64,000 bases of DNA, taken from NCBI RefSeq assembly GCF_024868665.1, contig NC_079898.1, forward strand, positions 6,458,096-6,522,095, written 5' to 3'. Shown piece by piece: positions 1 to 39,190 of the stretch (position 1 is its first letter; every line of letters starts with the position of its first letter). Source of the stretch: Triplophysa rosa. Taxonomy: Eukaryota; Chordata; Actinopteri; Cypriniformes; Nemacheilidae. A model generated the notes under the pieces. The model was not told the origin of the DNA and ran no database searches. It saw nothing but the letters and a program-made list of their open reading frames with translations. The position numbers and the translations under genes were made by a program.

Positions 1-27453
<27,453 letters not shown>

Positions 27454-27720
27454 CGCCCTCCACTCTCCCTCGTCTTCCTTGAATAAAAAATAAATCCCCT
27501 ACGAGGCCAGGGTGAATAAGAAATAAACACGCAAATTCCAACCGTGGGATATGTTTTCCCCAAAAATCCAAATGCTTGTTTCAAGCGAGCGATGAAGCCA
27601 GTCCTTCACCACAAGTTCAACCAAGCGCGCTCAGCGATAGCTCCTCCGCTTTCTTTCCTCCTGGACAGCGACAAAGATCGAGCGAAATCTTCTTTTCCAC
27701 AGCAGTATGAAAATAGCCCC

Positions 27721-27744
27721 TTAAACAAAACTCGCAAATCGCAT
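27721..27744 (-). other. Upstream ORF of 7 codons in the meis1 5' UTR
   Basis: Minus-strand ATG CGA TTT GCG AGT TTT GTT TAA (MRFASFV). It is the only ATG between the inferred transcription start and the main start codon. The context AGCC-ATG-C has G at +4 missing and C, not a purine, two bases further up, so initiation is probably leaky. The stop is about 268 bases before the main ATG, a distance that would allow re-initiation. Function is inferred, not shown. Confidence 0.45.
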
Positions 27745-27762
27745 GGCTTTTTGCCACTCCGG

Positions 27763-27772
27763 CTGTCAATCA
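27763..27772 (-). promoter_or_regulatory. Perfect PBX-MEIS composite site in the 5' UTR
   Basis: The minus strand reads TGATTGACAG, the consensus for a PBX-MEIS/PREP heterodimer (TGAT for PBX, TGACAG for MEIS). It sits inside TTGATTGATTGACAGCC, so a second overlapping TGAT is present four bases upstream. Its place just downstream of the inferred start site suggests direct feedback by the gene's own product with PBX (inference). Confidence 0.55.
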
Positions 27773-27918
27773 ATCAAACGCGAGCTTGTCAAAGTGCTGA
27801 ATGAATGATGATCCTCTGCGCGCTTCCACTGGTTAGCACCCCTAACGATAATACTACTCAAACGCACAAAAATGAAGCTCTCTCTCGTTTCTTTGATCAC
27901 TCTCGTCTTCTGAGTTGA

Positions 27919-27927
27919 TTTTTTATG
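27919..27927 (-). promoter_or_regulatory. TATA-like element of the meis1 promoter
   Basis: On the minus strand the sequence reads TTGCATAAAAAATC. It lies about 470 bases upstream of the start codon, which would place a start site near 27890. It is a weak match to TATAAA. No mapped start site is available, so this is a positional guess. Confidence 0.3.
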
Positions 27928-28091
27928 CAATAGCTTCTAAATGAGATCAAGAGGAGGTGGGCTGATAATTCTGGCTTAGTTTTTCTTAAAGGAGCCACGA
28001 TCGATGCTGCGATCTGCCTTCCCCCGTTTGTGTACAATGAGTGTGTGTTGAACGCGCCTCGGCAACTGAATCTGGACCAGACTGCTGAAAC

Positions 28092-28099
28092 CCGGAAGT
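28092..28099 (+). promoter_or_regulatory. ETS consensus site upstream of meis1
   Basis: CCGGAAGT is a full ETS-family core in a GC-rich stretch about 200 bases upstream of the inferred start. ETS factors such as ELF1 are reported regulators of mammalian MEIS1. Whether this site corresponds to the mammalian one needs an alignment. Confidence 0.35.
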
Positions 28100-28940
28100 A
28101 GTGGTGGCCATAACAGGTCGCGTCTTACACAATGCGATGGGCCACATCAAGTTCCCGCCAAAGCAGGGGGGGTGAAATTTGTCGGACGCAGAAAAGCGCA
28201 GACCAGTGCCACGGTTGAACATGAATGGAGATTTAAAGCAGTGAGCGCGTTATGCTTTTCGTGTTTTCCTTACACGACACTGCGTTTATTACGTATACAG
28301 GGAATACACTGCATGAACCTATAACTTTATATGTGAAAACAATGCATTAAATATTACACCTACTGCCAGCGAGAGGGGATACAGAAATGTAAGGGAGTGT
28401 GGAACGTGACACATCGTGCCACTTTTCAACACTCTTTACTTTATTGTTTAGTTTTGTTTATTGTGTTTAAAATGAAAAGGCTGCTTGTAACCATCAAGAA
28501 ACTTGGAAACTCTGACTAAGGTGCGTAATGAAGTTTTCCCGCACCCAGTGTTTTGCGCGGTAGCCTGTTGTAATTTACTGCTCCAACATGAAATATTGCG
28601 AATGTGTTTACGTGTTTCACATTTCACACAAACGTCATCCAGCAAAACATTTTTATTCAGATCCAGCATATGCTGCACTTCAGGAGTGCCTTGTACGCTG
28701 CGCGCTCGGAGCAGAAACACCCCCGTCGTTTGTGAATGGACTCATCCACTTACTGTAGGATCTTAGGAGTTTGGTGCAGTGTCCAATGAAAGCGTGCTAC
28801 AGTGAATATTGTTGTCCATTGGTTCAGAGAACGATCAATCATTCATTTATCGGTCGATATGCGGCCGTGATAGAAGAAAGGCTGGAATATAATATTGTAA
28901 TCTGAAAGTAAAATTCAGTCTTCTTATTGTTCGGTTCAGA

Positions 28941-28970
<30 letters not shown>
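28941..28970. repeat. C10 plus TC10 simple repeat upstream of the promoter
   Basis: Ten C followed by ten TC units, about 1 kb upstream of the inferred meis1 start. Confidence 0.95.
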
Positions 28971-28971
<1 letters not shown>

Positions 28972-29429
28972 GTATTTACCTCCATAATAAAACACACATA
29001 ATACACACGCACAAGGTGCAAACTCGTTTAATTATTAAAACTGTAATGCTTATGAGATATTAGTCACTCGTTTATAAAACATAAATGTATTTAAGACTTT
29101 TTTTGTCAGAAGGGCCAACAACATTTGGCCATTACAGTAACTTCTTCGTGCCATCACATTCCATTTTCTTTTCTTGCCAAGGCGCAGATAAAACTTTCCC
29201 CAGGCATCACAGCCTTCTAAAAGTCCACCAAGCCGTATAGTGATGTGCAAGGCATTTCTTTTTACTCAAACAATTTGGAGAGATGGGTTGTGTTCAGGCC
29301 AATTTCAAAAACATCTTCCTAATTAAAAGTAGGCTACCCATTTTTACAAAACATGCTGATGACATATAATACACACCCCACAAAATACTATAATGAAAAC
29401 ATAACAAGCTGCTTTAAACAGACTTTGCA

Positions 29430-29720
29430 CAATTGTAGGCAATGCAATCGACCCGGGGACAAGGTGTATGAAGTTTGTCTGATGTGCATCTGTCATCGAT
29501 CAGAAGGGATTAATGGAAGGAACGGTGTCTTATCAGCTGCTGTGAGCATCACACAACCCTCGGCTTCCGCGAAAAACAGCGGCAGGATCCGTCGCGCATT
29601 TACAGGCATGAAATTACTATCAAATCCCCAAAGCGCTCGGCAAACGAAGGGTGCGCGCTGCGCGGGTGAGAGATTGTGTTGGATCTGATGTGGACTAAAA
29701 CAAATGAAAGGAAGATGCAT
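29430..29720. promoter_or_regulatory. GC-rich block 1.5-1.8 kb upstream of the meis1 promoter
   Basis: Local GC-rich, CpG-containing island (e.g. GGGTGCGCGCTGCGCGGG near 29648) in AT-rich DNA. It could be a distal promoter element or the promoter of an upstream antisense transcript. No coding signature. Confidence 0.25.
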
Positions 29721-32549
29721 GCAACAGATATCTGACTAACCCCACGCCAGATACGCCTGCATACGTTTATTGGTAAGTATGCTATATTCCTGCTGTTTTA
29801 ATTGATCAAAAATACGTTTTTTTCGCCAGAACAGAAATTCAAAATATTTAAATATGTATGCATGTTTTGTAACTAATATATTTTGTTTGATCTATTTATT
29901 GAGTTTTATTGATGTTTGTAATCGCAACATTAGTTTTGTGTCTATCTCAATTATGTGCGAACCAAACGGGATGACATGAAAGCCGTGCTTACCCAAACGC
30001 TTAACTGCTGTCACAGTACCAGAATAGCATTATAAAGTAATTAAGTTCCTTCAATTAGCATCTATAAAAGGACGTTATACGGCACAATGAGGGCATGGAC
30101 TTTCAATGTTTAGGTTGCTTTTTAGTGAGGGTTAGCAGAGCGCAACACGCATCAGTGAGCTAATACCGTCATTTCGGATAAATTGAGCTCAGAAAGAAAT
30201 GCCAGCCTCTCGACATAAAACGAGAACGTGAGTTGAAAAAAGTCATATTATTTATAGATGCACTAAAAGATAAAAAAGTATTTGTTTGCATCGCGGGCAT
30301 CGTTTGTACAACTGCGCAACATGGTTAACTGTTTTATATTTTTCAAGAATGTGTTTGGGGTATTTTTATTATTCTTGTCCAAAAATTGCCATTATGATAA
30401 TATAGAGATAATACACCTTATCAGTGTAATGTATACATAGGCTACTACTAGAAGTAAATCTATTTGTAGGGGCCTCTAAAATAATTCCCAAATCCAACAG
30501 AAATTAATTTGAGTTTTAACTAAACTAAAAACAACACCGTGTCCAGCACACAAAAGTGGCTGGATGTTTATAAGAAAATTAACATGCTGCTTCAATATTT
30601 GTTATTCATTTCAATCTTTTTTTCCCCAAAAGTCGCTATTGAAAGAAACAAGCCGCTGTGGTTCAGAAGTCAAACGGAGGTCATCCTTTATATCCCCCCG
30701 CAGCAATCTCCGACCAGGGGCCAGTCAACAGTGAACCCTGCCTTCTCCACCACTGACAACTGCATGAAAGTTACAAGACTATCGGGAATGGGTAAAACGC
30801 ACTGGGATTACACAGTAGGCTATTAACTTTTTTCTTGATCTTGCCACTGCTTAATGCTTTGACAACATGTTTAAAGTGCTTATCAAATATAACTCAATGT
30901 TTAAATACTTAAATGTTCGTTTATTAACTTTGAATTGACTTAAATAAGCGCGCAATGAAGACGCTGTAGCCATTTGGATAGTTTAAAATAAAAACAGAAA
31001 ATCATTATTTACTAATCCAGAAAAAAAACGGTTAAAATTGATCTAGCACAGATGTACGCATCAAAGAATTTACATAGTCTATAATATAACACTGCAAAAC
31101 TAAACATGAAACTTTTGTAAATTTAGTTAAATTATACAGATTACGTGAAATAATCACTGTGATAAATCTTTGTTTAATAACAATTAGCCTACATTAAACA
31201 ACGTCTTTAAATATCCATTTAAGTCTATACGTTATGCTACAGGTAAAGTTACAATACTTTTTTATTTACTGACTATTTACTAGTTGTTTATTAGTTAAAA
31301 CGTAACAAAGAAAGCGCTATATTGACAATAAACAGTTTGTTTTTCTACTAATCATTTTTGTACAATATAGGACAAATTAAAACTGCTTACAACGACATCG
31401 TAGACAAACATGTACGTTGTGATTTCACATTTTGATTTTATTTTGTTTTGCATTAATTTCCTTATTTAATTTATTTTTTTCTTATTTGCAACAAATATTA
31501 TTAATCCCAATACAGGTTTATTGCATTTGCAAAAATATAAACTACTACACAAGGTTCAAAAGAAAAACATATTTTCATATGCAAGGCTTTCAGTGATCTG
31601 TATGCTTGGTCATGTGCGCCTTCTACTGGATACACACAGAATCTACTTTCTTTCTTTATTAATGAGAGCCGTAACGACTTCTCCGAAATATACAAAACAG
31701 ACGAATTACAGCAACAGTATCTCTGTCCTATAAAATAACTTTAAAACATTCAACAACACTATTTAAGTATATGCCAGTGCGTATTGTTTATTTATTTATA
31801 AACATTTAAGACTGCTTAATTGTATTTTGGTTGAAGTCATCATCGTCAAAAGATCAACATTTTGTCATTTCTAGGTTTTACTTTGCTAAAAGAATGATTG
31901 AAAATGCCGGCTTTAATTTTTCTGCTTTCTCTTAAATTCAGAATATACATATTTAAATAAATTCTAGCAGTTTTTAAAAGCTTTTGTAAAAACTCAATCA
32001 AACTTAATCAAACGCATTTTACTAAATGGAAAATGGAAAACATCTTTACATTTACATTTATTACAAACATTATATATATCACACTGCATTTTACAAATAA
32101 ACATTTAGTCAAACCTTTTTTCTCTAGGTAGATTTTGTTTGCTAAAGCAACTATAATTAATTGTATTAAATGAGATTTGTTTTTTTATTTGTTTTAAATT
32201 TTACTTGACAAAGGTGCATGTCACACTTTGCAGTACAATTTCAACTGCTTTCCAGTGAAGCATAACAAAACAGATCGTATTAAAGATATTAATGTCTTGT
32301 ATTAAGTGTTTACAATTGTATTAAACTAGATCAATGATCAATGAAACTGATGTGAATTCACTGCAAATGTTAAAAAGATTCGATTAAAAAGCACAAATTC
32401 TGAACTAAAGACTGTGATTTTTTTATTAACATCAAGCTTTACAATTTTCACATATGATGATTCCTGAATCTGTCTGTTTTCCGTGCTGAAGCATTTGGGA
32501 TTGGAAAATACTGTGTCTAACTCTCCGTGAGCAAGGTGTACTGTCTCCC

Positions 32550-32960
32550 ACCCTTCTATCAGCTATAAGTGCCAAAACATTTGTCACTTGAGTTATTATT
32601 TCAGGTGTGCTAATGGGCTCACAGCCACGAGAGAGGAGGAGAAAGTGCGAGGGAGAGGCAAAGAGAGAGAGGGTGAGTTTGATTACTGTGATTTCATTTG
32701 ACCGAAGCCTGGCCGGTTTTGCGGTGTACGGAGCACCGGCTGGCAGCCCAGAGGTGAAAAGAGCAGGCCGCTGCCTTGGATGAGAGCTAGCGAGAAGGAG
32801 AGAAAGCGAAGGAGAGAGAGCGGTGATGCCTGAGCCAATCACAAGGTGCAGGGATGAGTCTCACACCTCAGAAGGAGGCTGTGAATTGATCAGCACCTTT
32901 GAGAGACGGAGAGAAGAGGAAAAAATTGGGTGGGGGTGAGACGGCGGAGGTGGGGGCAGC
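32550..32960. promoter_or_regulatory. Candidate conserved non-coding block upstream of meis1
   Basis: Unique, balanced-composition block about 5 kb upstream, with purine-rich stretches and the GC-rich segment 32705-32790. Flanked by AT-rich DNA. Assigned by eye only. Confidence 0.25.
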
Positions 32961-33479
32961 AATGGAGCGAAAGAGTGCTTTTTGCGGAGGACGTGTGAAG
33001 CCCCATATATTCCTGCAAGGACACGGGGAAAGCCGGGTCTGGGCTCAGCGTGCCAGCACACCCTAATGAGCCCTGTCCGTACACTGCGAGAGAGCGTCTC
33101 AATATTACGCCGGACCAGCACACTTCATGTACATCATCACGCCCTCCTTATGCCATTCAGAGATGTGCTTTTGTGTACAGCGGTAATGAGATGCACAGTC
33201 CCACTAATCCCATTTCAGGTAATACATGAGTGAGCATCTGTTTTGTCAGATGACCTAAAATAGGGTTTATTAAATATACTTGTTTATGTTTGTTTATATG
33301 AGTACAGTAAACCAACAGAAGTAATTTGTCCGAGACAAACAGCTCATTAAAGACCCCAAGTGTCTATCCTGTGTTGATGTATTACTGTATTTTCTTTAAA
33401 ACGGAAAGCTGGGATTTGATCAAACTGTTGACTGTATTGGGAAGTGGGAAACATTTAAGAAAGTTGGGCAGTTCTAAGC

Positions 33480-34010
33480 AAACTTCAACCTCAAGATGAA
33501 AAAAAATCAAGTTTTTACCAAAGGTTTTCACCCTACTGATAGGTCAGAGGTCAATATTTGGTGGTTTAAATGCCCATGTGAAGTTTTTAAGCATTTGTGT
33601 TTATTTTCCATAGTCAGGTAAGTGAACTGTGACATCTGAAACAGATCTGTCACTTCCATAACGGTCCAAAAGGAACTATTTTATGATCTATGAAGAACCA
33701 TCCCTCCTCCAATTGTTGGGTATTATTGTTTCTGGTTTGTACATTTTAATTGAAAGAAATCCTACAAAGTATGGTGTCTCTCAAAAATGTGCATCCTTTT
33801 TTTTGGTCACATCCATAACGCATGAATTTTACTCTTTTCGAATAGAAAACTTGTGCACAGGCTGATATTTTTCTGATGTCTGGACTCTGTCATCGGGGTT
33901 TAGTCAAATATTAACAGATGATTCAATATATTGGGAATAAATACATTCTCTGGAGTTTATATTTTAAGTTTCGACTGAAAATGTCACACCCACAACGCTG
34001 GAATCGCCCA
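33480..34010. repeat. Probable dispersed repeat with three GTCAC-CCATAACG motifs
   Basis: TGTCACTTCCATAACGG (near 33649), GGTCACATCCATAACGC (near 33807) and TGTCACACCCACAACGC (near 33983) recur at intervals of about 160-175 bases. Element ends and family are not certain. The 60-codon open frame inside is not a gene. Confidence 0.35.
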
Positions 34011-36720
34011 TTTTATTCACTTCATCAGAAAATATATGCTCATGTCTATGAGTTAAAGACTTATATGTGATATTGTCCATTTTCCAGAAAGACCGACTGT
34101 ACATGTCTAAACCTGTAAATCTGCTTTAAATATATTTTTGTCAGCTTACACTAAAAGTACACTAGCATATATGCTTACATAAAGCCAAGGGTGGAGACCT
34201 TTCAAGTAACAGCTGCACATTTTCATGTTTTTCTAGGCAGAAAAAAATGTGGTATTGATGCATGCTCCAGGAAATGCGAACACGACACAATCTAATCCTA
34301 ACATCTAAATCCCCCGATAGCCTTCAAAACAAGTAAAACATATATTTAGATTCGATATAACTTACAATTTGACTTTAATAGCCATCAAGATGTTTTTGTG
34401 AAACAGAGGACCTCACCTGTGGATCGCAGTGAGAAATAAGCAACCTTCAAGTCAACTGCACACTCAATCAAGAAAATATTTTTGGAGTTGCTCATTAGCT
34501 CTCTGAAACCCTCGAGTCCCCGGGCTGGACCTCATAGCCGTGCGGTGTAAAGGAGGTTGCTGAGCTTGTGTCCCTGGGGGCCTTACTCTTGCCCTGGGGT
34601 AGGCCACAATCACTGAGGCTCCTGACCCAAACACTCCACACTTTGATTGTAGACGCTCTCGATTAACAATAGACTGAATGGGGTCTGACGCTGTGGGTCT
34701 CGCCAAGTCCCTAAAGGAAACTTAAACCAGAGAGAAAGAGAGGTGCTTTAAGGCGAAACAGGCTGCGTACAGCCAAACATGTGCTTGGCCATCGCTAGCC
34801 CTGCGTGCGCCCATCTGCAATCTGATTTAACTCTGAATATCATTATAAAACCGAATGTGTAATAAATGATGTACTTTTCAATGCAAAAACTGTGCACTAC
34901 AGCAGATTAATAAAAGTTAAAGATCGCTGAACGTGCAAAACAACCGAGTCAAACAGGGCTCACCAGCAAAGGAATTCTCAACCTCTCATGCCACGGGAAA
35001 GTGGGATCGCATCTGCGAACAAATGGTATGGGAACAGGAGTGCTGAGCTGGGCCGCAGGGAATGTGATTTTACACCGAGGTGCTGGATGTGAGGGACGTT
35101 TACACCACTGTCACATGAAGCACCCTGTTAAATGAGTTAACAGCTCAATTCAAGAAATCAGGTGGTAACTATGACACGGTAATGCCGTGACACTATTTGA
35201 ACATATAAAGCACATAAACAACTGAGAATCAATGCTATAACATTATAAATGTATATTCATCACATTGTCACACGAGAACACATGCTTGACATTTGGTTTT
35301 GCAAATTCAGAACGTACTTTTATGAATTACGTGTATTTATATAACTTCAATTTAAATGGATAAGATGGTGAAAACATACATGGGACGTTCTAAAAATGTG
35401 ACGTCATCTCTTTGTTTTCAAATCAAAGCTCAAATCTCATTTACTTACTGTGACTTTCAATGTTCCGTCAACGTTTGTGAATACCCTTTTTATTTTGTTT
35501 GGTAATATGTGGCTTTTCACTTCATTTATTGAAAATGTTATTTCGGTAAAGCAACCTCGGGTTGTTTCTAAATAAACACCGTATTGCATCTCTTATAGTT
35601 GATTGACACAATACCCACAGTATGCAGTAATCTTGGCAAAGCACGACCACTCTGCAAAGCTGAATTTTACAACTTTTAATTGTTTTGATTTGACATTTTT
35701 GGTTACTACATACTGTAATTCCCATACACCCATTTATGTTGCAATGTGAAATATAGTCATAATGAAGAATGAGCAGGTGTGTCCAAACTTTTGACTTTAG
35801 TTTATATGATTTGACATGGCGTAAAGTAATCTGAAACGAGACCGCTGGACAGCTTTCGGGGGGGTGGGGATGGAAAACAAAACTCCAGTTCAGATGCAGG
35901 CCAGCAGTCCATGTATGCCCGAATTTAATTATTGATTTTATGAGAAAGTGGCATCAGTTACCTTAGCAGTTACCTAAGCCTACCTCTTAAAGAGTAAAAG
36001 GAAGGTCAGGCCATATGAAGGTCATGTGGTTTACTGGGGTTGGCAGTAATCACGACTAACTGTATCAGCACTCTTTAATGGAGTCTGTGTTTTGTGATTA
36101 CACCGTAATCATTTTATTTGACAGAATTTTCACATATTTTTGAAATGTGGTAAGAAATCTTACAAATAGACTGCAAATTTACAAGCCAGGTGTAAAATAA
36201 CAAATAAACATGTCATTATACAAAGAATCTTTTGCATATTCCCGTTTTTACATTATTCTAGTGTATGTTCAAATATGATTTGTTTTTATCTGTTAAAATG
36301 CTAAAATACTGATCCTGTAACCTCATGTGCGGTTTTGCTTATACATTTTGTATGATCTGCTTCGATGATTAAGCGATGGGGCGGGGTTAAGGGTGGAGCT
36401 TCATTTTTGGTTGTTCATATAATGGTTTGTTTTTGCACAATTCATGTACAAATTCAAAACTGCCACCTCATAAAATACTTCATACTATGTTTTCCTGAAA
36501 TATTACGTTGGTTGATTCCCATAAAAAGTGTTAAAATATTACTGTATCACTAGTATACAAACACTGGCTCAACTGATATAATTTTGGACATTTGTCCAAC
36601 CAATTGTTTTGGAAACAGACATTATTTTTACCAAGCAATTACACCTTGAAATGATTGAATCTGTCATAGAGACACCTCTATTATGTAAAAAAAATCGTCC
36701 CGAGTACATTCAATTTAGCC
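34010..36720. other. Upstream intergenic block, mostly AT-rich
   Basis: A unique GC-richer stretch at 34.4-34.8 and 34.95-35.1 kb, a decayed fish repeat at 35.6-35.8 kb, and AT-rich DNA. The 80-codon frame at 34.5-34.7 kb shows no motif and no convincing splice signals. Confidence 0.5.
35590..35815 (+). repeat. Teleost dispersed repeat remnant
   Basis: Contains TTTTTGGTTACTACATACTG and ends AGCAGGTGTGTCCAAACTTT followed by TGACT, the signature of an abundant fish element tail. Left boundary uncertain and strongly diverged. Confidence 0.45.
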
Positions 36721-37230
36721 CAAGCCACACTCAGACATTAACTCGAGCAAAGACCTGAGATGTTCTCTCATCACCAGAAAATACATTCTTCAATTTTCCT
36801 CTCCTTTCATCCTAACACCTGGCCAGGAGAATTACACCGCGCCGGCGTCCTTGCGCCTCACTAATTGAACTGTAAACCCGTGTGCAGATCCATTCATTTC
36901 CCCCCACGGCTCCCGGCGGCTGATTTATCTCCAGTGATGGTAGTGTGCATCAGCTAAAAGCAATCCTGTAAATCACAGGCCTCTCCCTCACCACTTTCAT
37001 CACTTCATTAATTTAAGATATCATTACGGCCGCTGGTGACATAACTCTGAACAATGGTACACGCTTAAGATATTAATCTGCACGCTGCAACAAAGAGCCT
37101 CTCTGTCTCTGACTGATTTAGCCGCTGCTTATTTTACGCTGCTGATTTACATTGCGATGGTAAGACGCGCTGATTTGGCGTCTGTCGCTGAGAGATAACA
37201 AGCTGTCAAAGTTTTACACCTTCGTCGTGC
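36720..37230. promoter_or_regulatory. Candidate enhancer block with four TGATTT motifs
   Basis: A long unique block with TGATTTA at 36921, 37114 and 37143 and TGATTTGG at 37171, plus CTAATTGAAC near 36861, CATTAATTTAAG near 37007 and AGATATTAATC near 37068. TGATTTA(T/C) is the HOX-PBX composite type. No repeat or coding signature. Confidence 0.35.
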
Positions 37231-37441
37231 TTGTGTTGTTTTACGAGAACTGGTATGCTAGCTGTGTCAGTCACCAGTGGCTTTGTTGACACATACGTGG
37301 GATTTTTTTTATTACAATATCTTGGCATTTTTGAGTTTCACAAAGAAGCACAATCTTAGTATGTGTGATTGACAATTGACAATATTAAGGTCCTTATTTT
37401 ATCACGAACTGATGTTTTATGAGGATGTTTGTTATTACTGT

Positions 37442-38400
37442 TTATACCACGGGGCTGTTGAATGCTTCATTCTGATTGGCTGACGAACGTTCGGCGGGTG
37501 TGCATTATTTTTCAGTTAAACGCACACCTATGAAGTAGTTCCAGATTTGTCGACCGAATTACAGTTCCATATCACTGCGCCCAGTTTAACTTAAATGTAG
37601 CCTACTGTCCACCAGTGAATACGTATCTAACAACAGACAAAGTGACAGGCAAATTCCATTGTCTGAGAAGAAATAACTATTATTTATGGACAGCATTTGA
37701 ACAACAATGGCGAGAGCACTGTACAGGACTGTTCAGACGAAAAACTAAAGCATATATCAAAGGTAACGGCAAACTACATGACACAATCATCGGGTTAAAG
37801 ATAAAACACGAAGCACAAACATAACAAAAACAACATGTTAAATTCGTCTGTGGAATGGGTAAACGGGACTTAAAACACACAGCAGGAAGCTTTCTATGCC
37901 ACTGCGAGAACCGCAGCTGACGCAGAAACCTCCGTGTCACTTTTTTTATCTTAATACTTTTCTTATACGACAGGGGTGTTAAATACGACGAAAACAAATC
38001 AAATATAGATATTTGTCTTTTCACTCTCAGTGAAGCAAACGCGTATGCATGTGCACTGTCTGTCTTCCTCTCGCTCTCGGAAAACTGCATATGCAGCTCA
38101 AGCAACGCCTTCAGATGAGATGCGTAAGAAATTAGTTCTACCAGCAAGAGCATTCCGGGACAAATACCATACAAATGTCTTGACATAAAACATCGTAACA
38201 ACGTCTTGTGGTATCGGAACAACGTCTTGTGGTGTTGTGACCGTGGTATAAGCGGAATAATTGACTCCGGTCCTTTCAATTATCGAAAGTTAATGCACAC
38301 CCGAGGTGTAAAGGCCACTCCGCTTCGCGTCGTGGCCGCATTACCACCTCGGGGTGTGCATTAACTTTCGATAATTGAACGGCCCGTCGTCAATTATTCC
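37442..38400. mobile_element. Composite foldback element, long copy
   Basis: Starts TTATACCACGG, then GAATGCTTCATTCTGATTGG. The matching inverted end CCGTGGTATAA lies at 38241-38251. It is followed directly by a hairpin (38254-38400) with arms of about 55 bases and a 36-base GC-rich loop containing CCGCTTCGCGTCG. A 199-codon minus-strand open frame (37680-38279) spans the interior, but I see no transposase motifs in it. AACAACGTCTTGTGGT is duplicated at 38197 and 38218. Confidence 0.55.
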
Positions 38401-38438
38401 TTACATATTATATAAATCTACCCCAAAATATTGTATTA

Positions 38439-38665
38439 AAGGGATCGTTCACCCAAAAATAAAAATCGTCATCGTTTATTCAACCTCATACCTTTCGAAA
38501 TTTGTATGATCTTATTGTTGCTGTGGAAAAAAATAGAAGATGGAAGTCAATGGGGTTCAATGTTGTTTGGTTATCAGCGTTCTTCAAAATGTTATGTTCT
38601 TGAGAAAAAAGAAAGTCAAGTAGGTTTGTAATGACATGAGGATGAATAAATGAAGAAAGAACTTC
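38439..38665. mobile_element. Diverged copy of the same palindromic MITE
   Basis: Starts AAGGGATCGTTCACCCAAAA and ends near GACATGAGGATGAATAAATG. The middle has GGAAGTCAATGGGGTTCAA, the family's central motif. More diverged than the copy at 59644. It abuts the foldback element ending at 38400. Confidence 0.65.
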
Positions 38666-38749
38666 TATTTCTATCTCTTTAAGCTCTCATTTTAACGGTG
38701 TTATTATTTCCTATACAAAAGTCAAGTTTTACTGGCAGCAGATCTGTTT

Positions 38750-39190
38750 TCATAAAATAAAAATAAAAGAGTAGATTTTGAGTAAATGTATATCATATAT
38801 AACCTTCACTGTGTTGTTCACTATTTTCCCGAGTGATGCCAGGTAATAAGGTGTAGCCATGACAGGCCGGTTCATTACGACAAGAGTCGCAGTTGATCTT
38901 GACCATCTGAGACAGTGTTCATAAACACACCCTAGCAATCTCTCCGAGTTCCAGCCTGTGACAACAAAAATACACATTTGAAGTCATTTAGAAATTTGGG
39001 GCTCCAACCAAAATAGAGGGGGAGTTCAAAATCACAGGACGGAGCATAAACATTTTAGAGACTGACCCCTGACCCTTCCGTGTTGGCGCATTGCCTGGTG
39101 CGGGTGGGGGCTCTGGAGCCACGGTGAGAACCGTTTCTGTCTCTGTGGGCTGGATCATAGTTCCCAGACCATCATCCCTGCAACATGAGA
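38750..39190 (-). other. Two exon-like open segments of unknown identity
   Basis: The minus strand has an AG (TCATGTTGCAG) before an open segment about 39183-39093 with a Pro/Thr-rich reading (ETVLTVAPEPPPAPGNAP), ending near a GT. A second AG (TGTTGTCACAG) precedes an open segment at about 38957-38760 (GWNSERLLGCVYEHCLRW and so on). I do not recognise the protein. The segments sit between two MITEs and may be chance. Confidence 0.2.

Larger units (their letters stand above)
27454..27890 (-). other. meis1: meis1 5' UTR (start inferred)
   Basis: Region between the start codon and the inferred transcription start about 30 bases downstream of the TATA-like box at 27919-27927. On the minus strand it is moderately GC-rich, has no splice acceptor that would improve on the ATG at 27453, and carries only one upstream ATG. 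About 440 nt is inferred here. The upstream limit is inferred and could be wrong by tens to hundreds of bases. Confidence 0.55.
27928..32430. other. Proximal upstream region of meis1, no gene found
   Basis: GC-balanced promoter-proximal DNA to about 28.3 kb and a CpG-containing block at 29.4-29.7 kb, then strongly AT-rich DNA. CCAAT-type motifs occur at 28776-28790 and 28816. No splice-compatible coding exon or RNA gene recognised. Confidence 0.6.

Noticed and set aside
37680..38279. 199-codon minus-strand frame as a cellular gene
   Set aside because: Lies inside a repeat element with inverted ends; kept only as a note on that element.
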